Of a DNA stretch of 64,000 nucleotides, positions 23,417-35,700 are shown in pieces. How positions within the stretch are numbered: position 1 is the first letter of the stretch; every line of letters begins with the position of its first letter. The position numbers and the translations under genes are program-made. The stretch covers positions 2,330,530-2,394,529 of the forward strand of contig JAVTLE010000023.1 in assembly GCA_033439295.1 (NCBI GenBank), read 5' to 3'. Source of the stretch: Deuterostichococcus epilithicus. Its lineage: Eukaryota > Chlorophyta > Trebouxiophyceae > Prasiolales > Stichococcaceae. Under the pieces are notes generated by a model. That model was not told where the DNA came from and made no database searches. It worked only from the letters and a program-made list of their open reading frames with translations.

Positions 23417-23997
23417 TTTACAATGGAATGGAGGGAGGAGGACCAAGGCGCATGCATGTGTCTTCATGAAGACGCATGAAGATGCACGATGAAGACGCGG
23501 GGCCTGACTTAGTTTGTCCTGTATCGGCATGGAGTTATCGCGGGCCTTCCAGTTCACTTTACACAAACTGGAGAAGCGTTGTCCACCATCAATGAACTCC
23601 TCGATATGATTTGATGAGCTAGAAGACGGGACTAAGCAATGCAATGGTGTGTCTAGGTGCACATATTCGAACATTGTTTAGACCGTCAAGTGATGTAACA
23701 CCATAACGTCTAGTATGCTTCTTCTTTGTTGCTTTGCAAATCGGTCTTGCACATCCTACTGAAATCAGGGAAGACAAACACGTTCTGAAGCACTGCAAGA
23801 ATACAGCCTCTCACCACCAAACATATTTGGCATCAACTCCGCCATACCTATGAATTTACATCCGGAGCCGCCTCCCTACTTGCACACACTGCAAGTGCAC
23901 CTCCTCACTCCTCCGCAAGAGCCGCATGTCCTCGCGCAAGGTTGCGATCCTGGAGTTGTGAGCTTGACAAGCTTGCCAGACCAGTCCACAGCAGTCC
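23417..23997. other. Gene-poor spacer before the phosphorylase 3' end
   Basis: About 580 bases, richer in A+T than the surroundings, with no supportable gene. It includes a CATGAAGACGCATGAAGA-like local repetition near 23464-23490. The last part should be the phosphorylase 3' UTR. Confidence 0.4.
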
Positions 23998-26900
23998 TCA
24001 CAGGTTGCTCGGCACGGGGCAGGGCTTGGCCTGCCAGATGTCCTGCGCATGCACATGTTGTGGAAGTCACAGCTGGAGGGCAGCCTTGCAGAGGCAATTC
24101 ATTCTCGGGAAACCTCCACCGAGCATGGAGCTGTGCCGACTGCTGTGCAGGACTTTCGGGTGCGCAGGTCAGTCCAACCAGCAGCCGTCGCAGGACCCCA
24201 GCAGCCGCTGACGCGCAGTCCATGCTGCCGTCAGCCACAAACCCTACACGGAGCGGAAGGAAGCCTGGCAAGCGCCCCAGTCCGATGAAGGCGTTCCGTG
24301 CCGCCGCACCTCTGCGTACTGGCGGATGGTGCGGTCGGAGGAGAAGTAGCCGCTGCCGGCGGTGGACATGATGCTCATGCGCGTCCACCGTGCCTGGTCC
24401 CTGTACGCTTCGTCCACCTTTTCCTGCAGTTGGCGGGGGCAGAGGTAAGGCAGCCTGCCCCAGCACCTCCTCGCAGGAGGCGGGCCACCGTGGGCCTCGG
24501 TGTCTCTCCTGCAGGGGGGGCGGGCACACGCGATCCGCCAAGCAAACACACAGACTCTGGAGCTACAACCCGCCGAGCTCGTCCATACCTGCTGACAGCC
24601 TGACACCTCCTGTCGCTCTCAAACCAGTGAAGTCATGGCGCTGCGGCTGCGTCGTCATGTTGCAGGTCGACATGGCGCTGCGGCTGCGTCGTCATGTTGC
24701 AGGTCGACATGCATTTGGTCGTCACGCAGAGGCCCGCAGCTAGCGCCACACACCTCAGCAGGCCAGCGTGTCCAGCTCTGGCCTCGCCTCTGTAACCTCT
24801 ACCTGAACCTCCCGACCCAACCAGCCCCACAAGACCCGCACCTGGGCCAGCAGGTAGGCGGGGAAGTCGTTGGCGACGAGGTAGTAGTCGCGCGACCCCG
24901 ACAGCGTCTGCAGCAGCTCCTCAAAGTAGCCCTCCCAGCCAAAGACGCCCTTCCGGATCATGTTGACTGCGTGGTCGAAGCGCGGGTCCACCTGCGGGGC
25001 AAACCGGCGTTGATACAGGGGTTTCTGGTTCTTGTACTGTTGCTTCGCGAACCAGGTTAGCGTGCATTGGCAAAGTGGAGCGGGAGGTCAGACACCGCAA
25101 TGCGCAATGCGTCTTGACACCCCGAAGGGGCGCCTGCGTCGTCAACGCCACAGGTTCCGTGGACCGTGTGCAGACCCCCAGATACGAGCCGAGCAGCGAA
25201 ACGGCTGGCAAGGGTCTTTGTGAAGGTCAAGTTTGACACGATGTAAGCAGGACCGGCCAGGGGCACATGGCATGGCGGCGCCCACCTCGAGGCTGGGGCG
25301 GTCCTCGCGCAGCTGGGGCACATCCTCTGTTTCGGCACCAAAGATGAACATGTTCTCGAAGCCGATCTCCTCCCCGATCTCGATGTTCGCGCCGTCCAGT
25401 GTGCCGATGATCAGGCTGCGCCGTAACAAGACGCAAAATTCCACCACGTACATCTCTGACATCTGAGCAACTTCCGACAGCTCATGTCAGACATGGGCAT
25501 GGACTCGGCGCCTCAGGCTGTCGTGCTGCTGTGTGCCTGCAAGCAGCTCCAGAATGGCTGGACAAACAACTAGGTATTGCAGGTGGCGCAGGCGGCAGCG
25601 CCGAGACGCAGGTTGCGATCTCACACCTGCCGTTCATGGTGAACTTCATGTTGCTGGTGCCGGAGGCCTCTGTGCCAGCGGTGCTGATGTGCTGCGACAG
25701 CTCCGTCCCCGGGATGATGATCTCCGCCAGCGACACGTTGTAGTCCGGCAAAAACACCACCTTCAGCAGGTCGCCCACCTGCGCCGCATTGAGAGGGTCG
25801 ATCTCACTGTTCTAAAGCACTGAGTTTCAGCTCTACAGCTTTGAGTACACAGAGCCACTCGGCAAGTGTGGTCGTCAAGAAGACGTGAAGAGCAGCAGCA
25901 GGGTGGGGCCATACAGGTGCCTCCCAGCTTGCAGAGAGCTGGCCTGCGACACCAAGCACGACAGGCTAGGCCAGGGCGGGTGGCAATGCCGTGCAGCTCG
26001 GGAGTCGCGCTCTCACGTCGGGATCGCGGTTGATGGTGTCGCCGACCGCGGAGACAAGTTTGATGATGCGCTTTGCCATCTCATAGCCGGGCGCCGCCTT
26101 GCCGCCGATGACCACCACCCTCGGCACCATCTGTGTCAGCACAGGCACACAGGTCACGAGCAAGAGATGCGGAGACACAAGCCGTTCGAAAATGCAGAGG
26201 AAATGCTGTCACGGCAGGGCGTCACAGCGGCAGCACATGGTCCGGCAGCAATGTCACATGCCGCTGGACCGAGCAGCAGGGGAATCTGCAGAGCGCCAGC
26301 ATGGTTCAGCACGAGGCGGGCACCTCGCTGCGCTGCGAGGGGTCGGTCGTCTTGATGGTGTGGTAGCGGTGGATGACGCCCAGCACGTTCAGGAACTGCC
26401 GCTTGTACTCGTGGATGCGCTTCACCTGCGCCATGCAGGATGAGGGGCGAGGTTTGCAGCGCATGCATCAAGCCGGCTGACACAGCCCCACGCTCAGCTT
26501 TCCAGCGCATGCTTCAAGCGGCCCGACACAGCCCCGAACTCGGCTGAGCCGCATCCTCTGGGCCAGCACGCCAAGACACGCAAGAAGAGGGGCGCCTGCA
26601 TGCTCGACAAGGAATGCACTTCGGCCCGCAAGCGGGTGCCATTTACGGCTGCCCCTCAGGCGTGTCGGTTCGCGGCCGCCCCAACTTGCAGGGACACACA
26701 CAAGGCCCCCACCTGCACGTCCAGCATGGAGTTGGCGGGCAGCCGCACGCCGGTGACGGCGGAGATCTTGTCCATGGCGGCAGCCTTGGCACGCGCCTTC
26801 ATCCCCCGCCACTGCTCCTGGAACGCCGGGTCCTCCGCTTTCTCCTTCAGGCTCTGAGCATCAAGCAGTGGACACACCGTTCGTCAGGCCCTTGAATGAA

Positions 26901-29900
26901 AGGACATGCGGGTGCATGTGGTTGAACCGACAGCTGTTCTGACGACTGTGCCCCCTGACACTGCTTCTGAGGTGCCAAACCCCGACCCCTGAGGCTGCGC
27001 ATGGCATGCAGGGAGTTACATCGCCTGGTTTGGCAGCACGACAGGCGGAATGTAATGCATGTATTCCAGTCCGAAGCCAGCTGGTTGCTAAATGTGCCCA
27101 AATTGCCGCCGCAGGCACGTCGTCACTTTCAGATACTTTTCAGGCGCTGCACCTGCAGCATGTTGAGGTCGGTGACCCAGTCGTTGGAGCCCAGCGTCTG
27201 CGTCAGCAGCGCCCGCATTGGCGGGTTGCACATGGCCAGCCACCGGCGCGGCGTCACGCCATTGGTCTTGTTTTGGAACTTCTCCGGCCACAGGTCGTAG
27301 AACTCCCGGAAGATGGTGTGCTTGATGATGTCCGAGTGGATGGCCGCCACGCCGTTGATGGTGTGCGACGCCACCACCGCTAGGTACGCCATCCGCACAA
27401 ACCTGTGCGGCGGAGGCCATGAGGCGGGGTCACGAAGAGTGTGAACCGAACCCCGAGTGTCTGGGAGGCAGGCGACCGAGCTGCACGAAGTGAGGCAGTG
27501 GCTCGGAACTGGTCCTGCTGCTGTGCCGTGGCACAGGCTGGCAGTGCGACCAACACAAGGCAGCCTTGAGCCTTGCTTAATCGACTGGTGGCCAAAGTCC
27601 ACATTCCCTGCAGGCGATGATGGCCCCTCGAAGGTGATCCACGCGTACGCAAATCTACATGCAAGACGCACTGCTTGCAATGGAGACCCTCCTCGATGAC
27701 GGACATCCGGGGGCCTTGCCGACAGAGGGTCGGTTCCATTCTTCAGCCGTCACACTAGCTGTTCGCAGCACAGTGCCACACAGCGCCTGACACTACTACT
27801 CACTTCTCGCCGGAGTAGTCCTCCTCGATGATGGACATGCGGGAGATGCGCTCCCAGTCGTCGCCAAAGCGGCCGCGCATCTGCTGCAGGAAGCGCCAGT
27901 TGATGTCGTAGATGATCTGCATGTGCCGCGGCAGCAGCTTCTCCATGAGGCTGACCGGCCACCGCTCCAGCGCCTCCGGCAGCACCGTGTGGTTTGTGAA
28001 AGCAAATACCTGTGGCGTGAGGGGGGATATTGTTTGGCAGCAAGCTTGTAGAGTCAGCAACAGCGAACCCTGGGGCCTGATTCACACACAGTGCAGGCAA
28101 AGGGAGCCCGGCTCGGAATGCTGCTTGGGAGTCGGCTTTGGATGCTGCTTGGGCGCCTCGTCCTGAGCCCCTGCGGCGTCATGAGCGAACCTTGCGCCTA
28201 TGCCTGTAGCCGCACCAGGCACGAATGCTGCTGCCAGCCGGGCGGTCAGCCGTTCTCGGCCCGCGCCTCATGTTCAACACCTCTGGAGCGCCTGGCCGCC
28301 TCTATCCTCGTCCGCACAAAAGTGTGTACAGAAAAATCTCTGTGGCATCAGCCGCCATGTGCAGGCTAGTGCCCGTGCATCGCCTCAGCGCCATGATCAA
28401 GGTCGCCCCGCACCTTCTGGGTGACGTCCCAGGCCTGCGTCCAGCCCAGGTTGTTCTCGTCCATGAGCAGGCGCATGAGCTCCGCGACGCCGATGGTGGG
28501 GTGCGTGTCGTTCAGCTGGAAGGCCACCTTCTCCGGAAACTCCTCGAAGTCGGTGTGGAACTCCTTGTACCGTCGCACTACGTCCTGCGATGCCGAGACG
28601 AAGTAGCCGTAAGGGGGTTGCGGGTTGAGACGTCTGGCCGTGCGGGTGGGAGCCTGGCGGGAGCGACCTGGAGAGCTTGCATGCAGGGCCCCAAGCTGCT
28701 GTGCATGTCGATGCATCCGTGCAGCCAACAGCAGGCAGATGTACACAGCCGCAACCGTAGTGCTCGACGAGTTTACACTCTGATGTGCGCTCCTGCCACT
28801 GCCGCTACAGTAAACAGTCTGGCGGCGCGCCTGGATGGTGGCGGACACGAAGAAGTGCTGCTGTTTGAGGCGCAGCTCCTTGCCCTCGTAGGTGCGGTCG
28901 TCCGGGTACAGCACGCTGCTCAGCGTCTCTGCCCGCTGCTTTGACAGGATGGCCTGCGCAACGTAGTGTTGCAAGTTGACTGCTGCTGCCTGCTTGAGAG
29001 CCATTTCCGCAGCGACCGTGCTCTCATTGATACGAGGACACGACCAAAACTCAACGAGGCGACTGGCACGACAGGCAGGGCCGTGACGTTCCAGGCCCAT
29101 GACTTGAGGCGCATGACATGCCCATGGCGGCGACAGGCCCTGCCCCACTCGGCCCCATGATTGAGGCACTGTTGCTGCGGGCCTCCTGCCTCGGTCTCGC
29201 TTGCAGATGTTTACGCTTACAGATGTTTCAAGTCTTGGGGCAGTTCGGTTCCCGAACTCGCCTGCACATAGTCGCCGGTGTTGAAGGCCTCCAGGTCGAA
29301 CTCGGTGTCGGGCTTGGCGGCCCACAGCCGGAGGTTGATGGTGTTGTTGGTGTTGAACCCGGGGATGGGGTTGTCATACGCCACCGCTGTCACCTGCGGC
29401 CACAGTCTCGGCCCCCGTGTCGCCAGGTTGTCGGGTAGGTTCACAGCCGGCAGCAGTGCTGACACAGCAGGGGTGCGATGGCTCCTACGAGTTGCATTCG
29501 AGCCATGCTGCGAGGTGCACACACACACTGCATGATGTACAGGTGTGCTCATGCCCTCACTGTCTCGCTGGGGTTCCACCGGAACTTCTGGCGGCCGTCC
29601 TCCTCAGCGACCGACACATGGCCGTAGAACTGGATCGGGTACGCCACGTTCAGGCGCTCAATCTCCCACGGGTTGCCAAAGTTCAGCCAGTAGTCCGGCT
29701 GCTCATGCTGAAACCCGTCCACGATGCTCTGCGAATTGCACGGCAGGTGAGTATCCTTGAGTGCTGTCTGCTGCTGTGCCAGTGGCCGCGGAGGCCTCTA
29801 GTAGATGTTGGACCACAGACACATTGCTACTGCCACCCCTATGGCATGCAGTGTGCCATGGGCCCGCAGCTGCAGCTGCGGGCATATTAGCAGGACTCAC

Positions 29901-32018
29901 CGAATGCCACTGCAAGCATCACTGCTGCCGAGACCCTCACCTGACGGAACATGCCGTACTGGTAGCGGATGCCGTAGCCCCAGGCAGGCATGTTGAGCGT
30001 GGCCATCGAGTCCATGAAGCAGGCCGCCAGCCGCCCCAGGCCGCCGTTGCCCAGCGCCTGCACGTGACAGGCGCACCAGGCCGCTCGAGAAGGCTGATTG
30101 AGGGTCCAATCTGGTGGCGCAACCCGCCGCTGCCCCGCGCCGCCAGCTGTGCCTGGCTTGCGCCCTGCTGCCTGGTGAAATTCCTGGCCCTCTGTGCCAG
30201 GACCTCCCTGCGGCGACTCCAGAGACTGCAGACGCCTGTGCACACACAACTGTAGACCGTTACCACAACTTCTAAGAGTGAACTCACCGCGTCCCGCTCC
30301 TGCTCTACCAGGCGCTCCAGGCTGTAGCCCATCTCCGCGAGTGCCTCGCCGTAGGCGCCCGCCACGTCCAGGTTGAACAGTGCGTTTAGCAGCGAGCGGC
30401 CCATCAGGAACTCCATGGACATGTAGTACACCCGCTTCACGTCCTGCTCCCTGCGCAGCAGTGGATGGCAGTGTGAGGTGGCGGGGTGGTGGGAGCACAG
30501 CAAACGAGGACCTGCTCAGGGTTGGCGTCCTCAGTGATGATTGACCTCATCAGCGCACACAGTGCCAAGCCAGTGCTTTGGACTTGATCTGCTTCCCGCA
30601 CGATGGAATGGGCTGCCGTCAGCCCGATTTTAGCGCTGTCACGAGGCTTCTCCTCGCTTGACTAACGACAGGCCGGTTGCGGGACGGGGCCTCACTTGAA
30701 GTAGGCCTGAGTGTCGTTCCAGGACTCGATGAGGCGGTCACGCAGCGAGTAGGCGGTTGCCATGTACGCCTCCTGGTCGTCAAACTTGTAGCGGCTGCGC
30801 GCCATTGTGTACTCCACATGGTTCACGATGCTCTCCTCTATGCTCAGGATGTCGTTTTTGATGTACGTGTCTGCGAATTGGGTGCAGGAGCGGTTTCCTT
30901 AGAAGAGGTCCTTAGGGCACTTTTGATCGATTTCAGAGCGTGACGGCCTGTGTAAAGTCTGGCAGTTTCAAGGAGCAACGTGCACCCACCTCTACCGACT
31001 GACGCGGTGCTGAACGATGGCAGGGTCTCAGTGGCTTACATGATGTGCGCCGCTTCCACCGCAATCAGGCATCATTAGGGGAGGGCACAGCGAGGCGGAG
31101 CGCTCACCCATGAGGCTGTAGAGGTGCTCCTTCTTCTCGTCCCGCTCCGCCAAGCCGATGCCCGCGGTCATGAGCAGGTTCGGCCGCTTGGAGTTCTTTA
31201 CGCCCGGCTTTGCCTTCAGCACAGCCTGCGGTTGCGGCACACCGGTGCTTGGCGGGGGTTTTGAGCGGTGTACGCGTCCTCCAAACACTGCCTGCTGCGT
31301 CCGGAACCACGTGTGGTTCCTGGACCAGTTGCAGCTGTCCTGTGTTGCAGGTCTGCGAAGTCCCATGTGTCCTCCTCATGCTGACCGGGCCTCCTGCATT
31401 TACAGCGGCCAGCTGTCCCAAGCGCCGGGTGGCTGGTTGCGAACTGCGGCCCACCTCCAAAGAGCGCTTGACATTGATGGCGTCGCCCTCCGACACCTTG
31501 GCGCCTGATGCGTCCTGGACATAGAACGTGTCCAGGATGCGGCCGTTCTGCGCATCCACCGACGCCTTCACCACCTGCGGCAGCAAGCGCCGCGGCTTCA
31601 ATCCCCGCAGCCAGTGTGGATGCATCGTGTGCGCCTTGAGCACAGCGTCCAAGCTGGAATCGCTGCATGAGCCCACTGGCACCTGTCATCAGTCATCTGT
31701 GAGATGCTCGACTCGATCAGTGCTTCCTAAATCCACTAAAAATGAAGTGAAACACTCGGCACTCACCTCCAGGCCGAGGCCCTTGAAGGTGCCAGTGAGG
31801 GCGGTCAGCAGCCCCGGCCGACTGTCTGCCTCCAGCGTCAGCACCGTGCTGTGCGCGTCTGCGTTGTTGTCCACGCGCACGGACACGCTGCCCGCGGGCG
31901 AGCCGCGACTGACCCGCTGTGGCGGCTCTGCAATCGCACGCACGGCGAAGCACGACCTGTATGCAAGCGCGCGGCACTTGATGGCAGGGTTATGCAGAGC
32001 TGTGGCGGTCCGCGGGCA
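23998..32018 (-). CDS. PHO: Alpha-glucan (starch/glycogen) phosphorylase with N-terminal ACT domain
   Basis: PLP enzyme releasing glucose 1-phosphate from starch. Exons, minus strand: 32018-31767 (5' partial, no in-frame ATG), 31574-31455, 31225-31108, 30870-30696, 30450-30288, 30057-29941, 29728-29561, 29393-29262, 28953-28831, 28584-28414, 28009-27804, 27402-27153, 26853-26713, 26425-26324, 26130-26017, 25778-25627, 25415-25286, 24991-24842, 24423-24310, 24042-23998. The joined product exceeds 955 residues. Landmarks: [76 protein letters not shown] and the PLP-lysine block [10 protein letters not shown]. It lacks the ~78-residue plant plastid insertion before VRMAYLAVV. The first two exons encode an ACT fold ([18 protein letters not shown], then [20 protein letters not shown]). 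The residues before it ([13 protein letters not shown]) resemble a transit-peptide cleavage region. Two introns start with GC. Confidence 0.94.
24634..24707 (+). repeat. 37-bp perfect tandem duplication in a phosphorylase intron
   Basis: Two adjacent identical 37-base units start at 24634 and 24671. They lie inside the intron 24424-24841 and leave the coding sequence untouched. Confidence 0.85.
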
Positions 32019-32795
32019 TCATCATGAGCTTCCAGCATGCCGATTACTGTTGCCTGGAAGGTCAAATGCCCGAGTGCAACGGAGGGCACGAAATGCCAGC
32101 AATGCAAATGAGCCTTCGACCTTCCTGAGTGAGATCGCTGCCGCCAGGACGGTCAACATTTTGCTGCGACCATCGCAATAATTTCACAATTCGATGAGGT
32201 TGTCTCACCCTCGTGCTGGTCGACTGCAAGCCGTTGAAGACCGCCAAACGGGTTCGCCGGTCAGCGAGCGGCGGCCTGAGCTATGTCTGTGCTTTTGTCC
32301 CGAGGAGCAGGGCACGCTGCAGCTCCGTGCATGTGCGCTCGGAAGCACGGTCGCATGGCCTGAGGCCACCGGCGCCTGCATCGCTACTGCTGGAGGTGAA
32401 AATATCTCTGTAGATACTATAATCCACAGCCAACTACCACCCCAGTTGATTTTCAGCACCACAACATCGCGATCGTGATCGAGTCGCTTGCGAGCGGCGA
32501 ATCATGCGCGCACCTGCACTGCACAATGGCTTTGACTGCTAGGCTTCATAGCACAGAGATTAGCGCTAATCGCACATACAAACTTCTCCAGCACCCGACA
32601 ACTTCACAGTGTGCCTGCTCGAAACCTGGTCAGCATACGAGATATAGGACAGCCGCTCCGATAGCCTGCTGTCCGTGACTCGAAGGCTAGGACCTGACTG
32701 CGTGAACACTTCTGTGCCGGTGATTGTTTCAATCACAAGGCCAACTGGGTGTCGTCTCGGCGAGTGCAGCTACATAGCAGCACAAAGCTTTCATC
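32019..32795. other. Divergent promoter region, phosphorylase and nucleoporin
   Basis: About 780 bases between divergent genes. No confident coding sequence is visible, but the missing first exon of the phosphorylase (with its ATG) should lie in the right-hand strand of this region. A locally A+T-rich stretch sits at about 32395-32470. Confidence 0.4.
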
Positions 32796-35700
32796 ATGCC
32801 GGGCGAGATGCCGACGGCCGGAGGTCCGTCCCGCAGGCGGCACGCGAGAGCAGCTCGCAACACGACTCCGTATGCCAGGCCAGCCGACAGCCGGCAGCCC
32901 GCTGTTGGGTCATCAGTGGCTGCGCAACAATCCAACGACGATCCCGGCTCGGGCTGGGGCGGCTTTGCCCGGTCTCTGGCGTCCACGCCGTTCAAAGCAG
33001 CCGCCGGATTGAAGGTGAGTTTCGGACCTGAGGGCTGTGCACTCGAATCAGATGCTGCGAACGCGACGCGGCTGCCTGCGTGCCTCATGTGAGCAGACGT
33101 GGCCATCAGAAGGTTCTGCCTGGTGGTACAGGGCTGGATGTTTGGGGCAGCTGCGCCGGAGAGCGGCGCCGAGAATGGCTTGGCCAATGGTGCGCCGCTG
33201 CATATCAAAGCTGGTATGCCATGCCCCATCCCTCTTGACGCATCTAACAGATAAAACCTTGCTAGCTGTTCGAGTATGACGGATGCCGTGCGACTGCAGG
33301 CGGACCCGGCGCTGGGCAGGCCCCGGCCAACAGCCGGGAGTCGGTCGACGGTCGACAGGTGGGCATTTGTGCTTGTTTCAGCACACAGCTTCCGTCCATG
33401 AACGGTTGTGAACGCACTGTTCACCCGCAACGCAACCTGCTTTAGGCCGCTGACAGCATTCATGTCTTGAAAGCAGGACCACAGCGACAATGAGGTGGAG
33501 GCCGGACCTGCGGGCGACAACGGCGCGCGTGCTGCACAACCGCTGCCGGCGCTGTCGTCCGTGCACAGCGACCGGCTGGAGGCCGGCTCCCAGATGGCGG
33601 TCATCGCGCAGCCGGACCGTGCAGCGCTCGAGCTCGACTCTGCCGCCTCACCATCGAAGCCCCGCCGCAATGGTGACCAGCAGCGCAACCAGCAGCAGCA
33701 GTTGCAGGATGGAGCGACGCCGACGGCGGCGACGCCCGCCGGCAGGGACAGCGACGGCGGCGGCGGCGGTAGCCCCGGGGACGACGGCGCGGCCACACCG
33801 TTTGACAATGTGCTCAGCGTGCTGGACCGCATCAAGCGGCGACAGACCACGCCATTCACGCTGCAGCCGGGGCGGCAGCCGGCGTACAGCCCCGTGCCCT
33901 TTGGCGGCGGCGGCGGCGACGGCAGCCGCCCCGGAGGCCGCGCCCTGACGCCGTATACCGGAGGTGCCGGCGGCCCTCAGCGCTTTGCGCACTCGCGACT
34001 GGCGCCGTACTCGGCGCCGCGCCCAGCGGCGCGCCTGCAGCACCAGCCAGCGCTGCCGTTCGGCAGGGGCGGCGCCGGACTGTTCGGGGATGAGCAGCTG
34101 GTGGGCACGCCTGCGGCAGACGGCGGCGCGGCCGAGGCGCAGGGCCGCCCGCAGCCCGGCGGCCTGTTTGCGCAGACCGCCGGCACACCGACCAGCTCCA
34201 CACGCTTTGCGAGGTCAGTCGCAGCCTGGCCACAAGCCTCGGCGTCTGCTTGCTACTCTTCTGTCATTGCCAAAAGCAATTTTCCTTACAAGCCTGCACG
34301 TGTGTGAGATATCCAACTGATTTTGTGTCGGCTGCAGGCGTCTGGGCACCTTTGGCGGCACACCAGCAAGCGGGCGCCCGTCAGCCATCGCTGGGAGGCC
34401 CACTGGGACCGGCAGCAGCACCCTCGCGCTGGCCGCTCCCCGCGGCAGCGCCTGGACGCCGATGCGCGGCGGTCGCCAGGAGGGCGCGCCTTCCGCCGCG
34501 ACAGCGACCCCTGGCGGCTCTGCCCTGTTGCGTGCCGGCGCAAAGCGCGGCCGCCCTGACGACGTCGATGCCGACACGGCGGCGACCCCGCTGCTGGGCA
34601 GCGGCTGGGACGGCGCCGCCGACGGCGCCGTGGCCGCCAAGCGGCTGCGGCCGGCGGAGCGGCGGCCGTGGCGCGCCGGCGCCTCGTCACTGCAGCCGCG
34701 CGGACTGCCGGCGCAGCTCGAGGCTGCAAGCTCCTCCGCACCGGCGGTGGAGCCCGTGAGCACCAACGCGGCGCGTCGCATCCTGATGGCTCTCGAGACA
34801 ATGACGCAGGTGTGCATGCGTCCAGCCAGCAGCTCTGTCCCAGCCTGCCATGCTGCACAGGAATCCATGTTTTTGCTATCAGCCTGCACAAGAGCTTGCA
34901 CAAGCTCAGCTCTGGAGTGTACTGCTTGCTGTCTGCGCAGTCGAGTTGCACAGGCAACCACGATCTCACATTCAAAATCTCATGTTGAGTGCCGCTGATG
35001 CAGCCGCCGCCCCAGGAGCGCATGGCGAGCGAGGCGACAGCCCTGCCGCCGCCGATTGCCTCCCTGGGTCCGCCGGCAGCCTCCAGCAACCTTGCCTCTG
35101 CACTAGATTCAGGTACTACGCTTCATGTGCAGCGGGCCTGCAGCTTGAAGCTAGGGATCGTGATTTTGCAATTTTTTTTGTCTGGGTCCAAAAAACACTG
35201 CCCTGGTCGAACCCGAGCCAGCTGCAGTTTCGTTTGTATTGGTGTTGCCAACTGCTGTTGCCACTGCCGTTGCAGGCAAGACCGCGGCGCCCACAGAGCA
35301 TGCTACGAGCAAGCCTGAGCGGCCAGCGGCGCCTGTCGCTGAGACCATTGACGCCGCGCCTTCCGTCGGCGCCACCAGCCAGGAAGATGCTGCGCCGCCG
35401 CCGGCGGTCAACGAGCAACCTGCTGCGCCTGCCGCCAGCTTTGGCGGCGGCTGGGGCGCGGCGCTGTTGCAGCAGAACAAGGCGGCCGCAGCCGCCGCGT
35501 CGGCGGCCGTCGAGGCGGAAATCGAAAAGGCAAAGGGTGGGTGCAGAGTCCTTGGTGACGGTGTGCCTTGCCACGCGCCCAGATGCCTGCACTGGTGGTG
35601 CACATGGCAGGTTTATCTGCTGCTTGGCGCCCCACTCGCTTTGCTCGAGTTTCCCTCCCTTGCTGAACCTTTGCTACTGGTGCTCTCCAGGGGGCGACAA

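Noticed and set aside
25735-25816. Phosphorylase exon extension encoding [11 protein letters not shown]
   Set aside because: The frame is open upstream of the acceptor, but starting at the next AG gives [18 protein letters not shown], which matches the family exactly.
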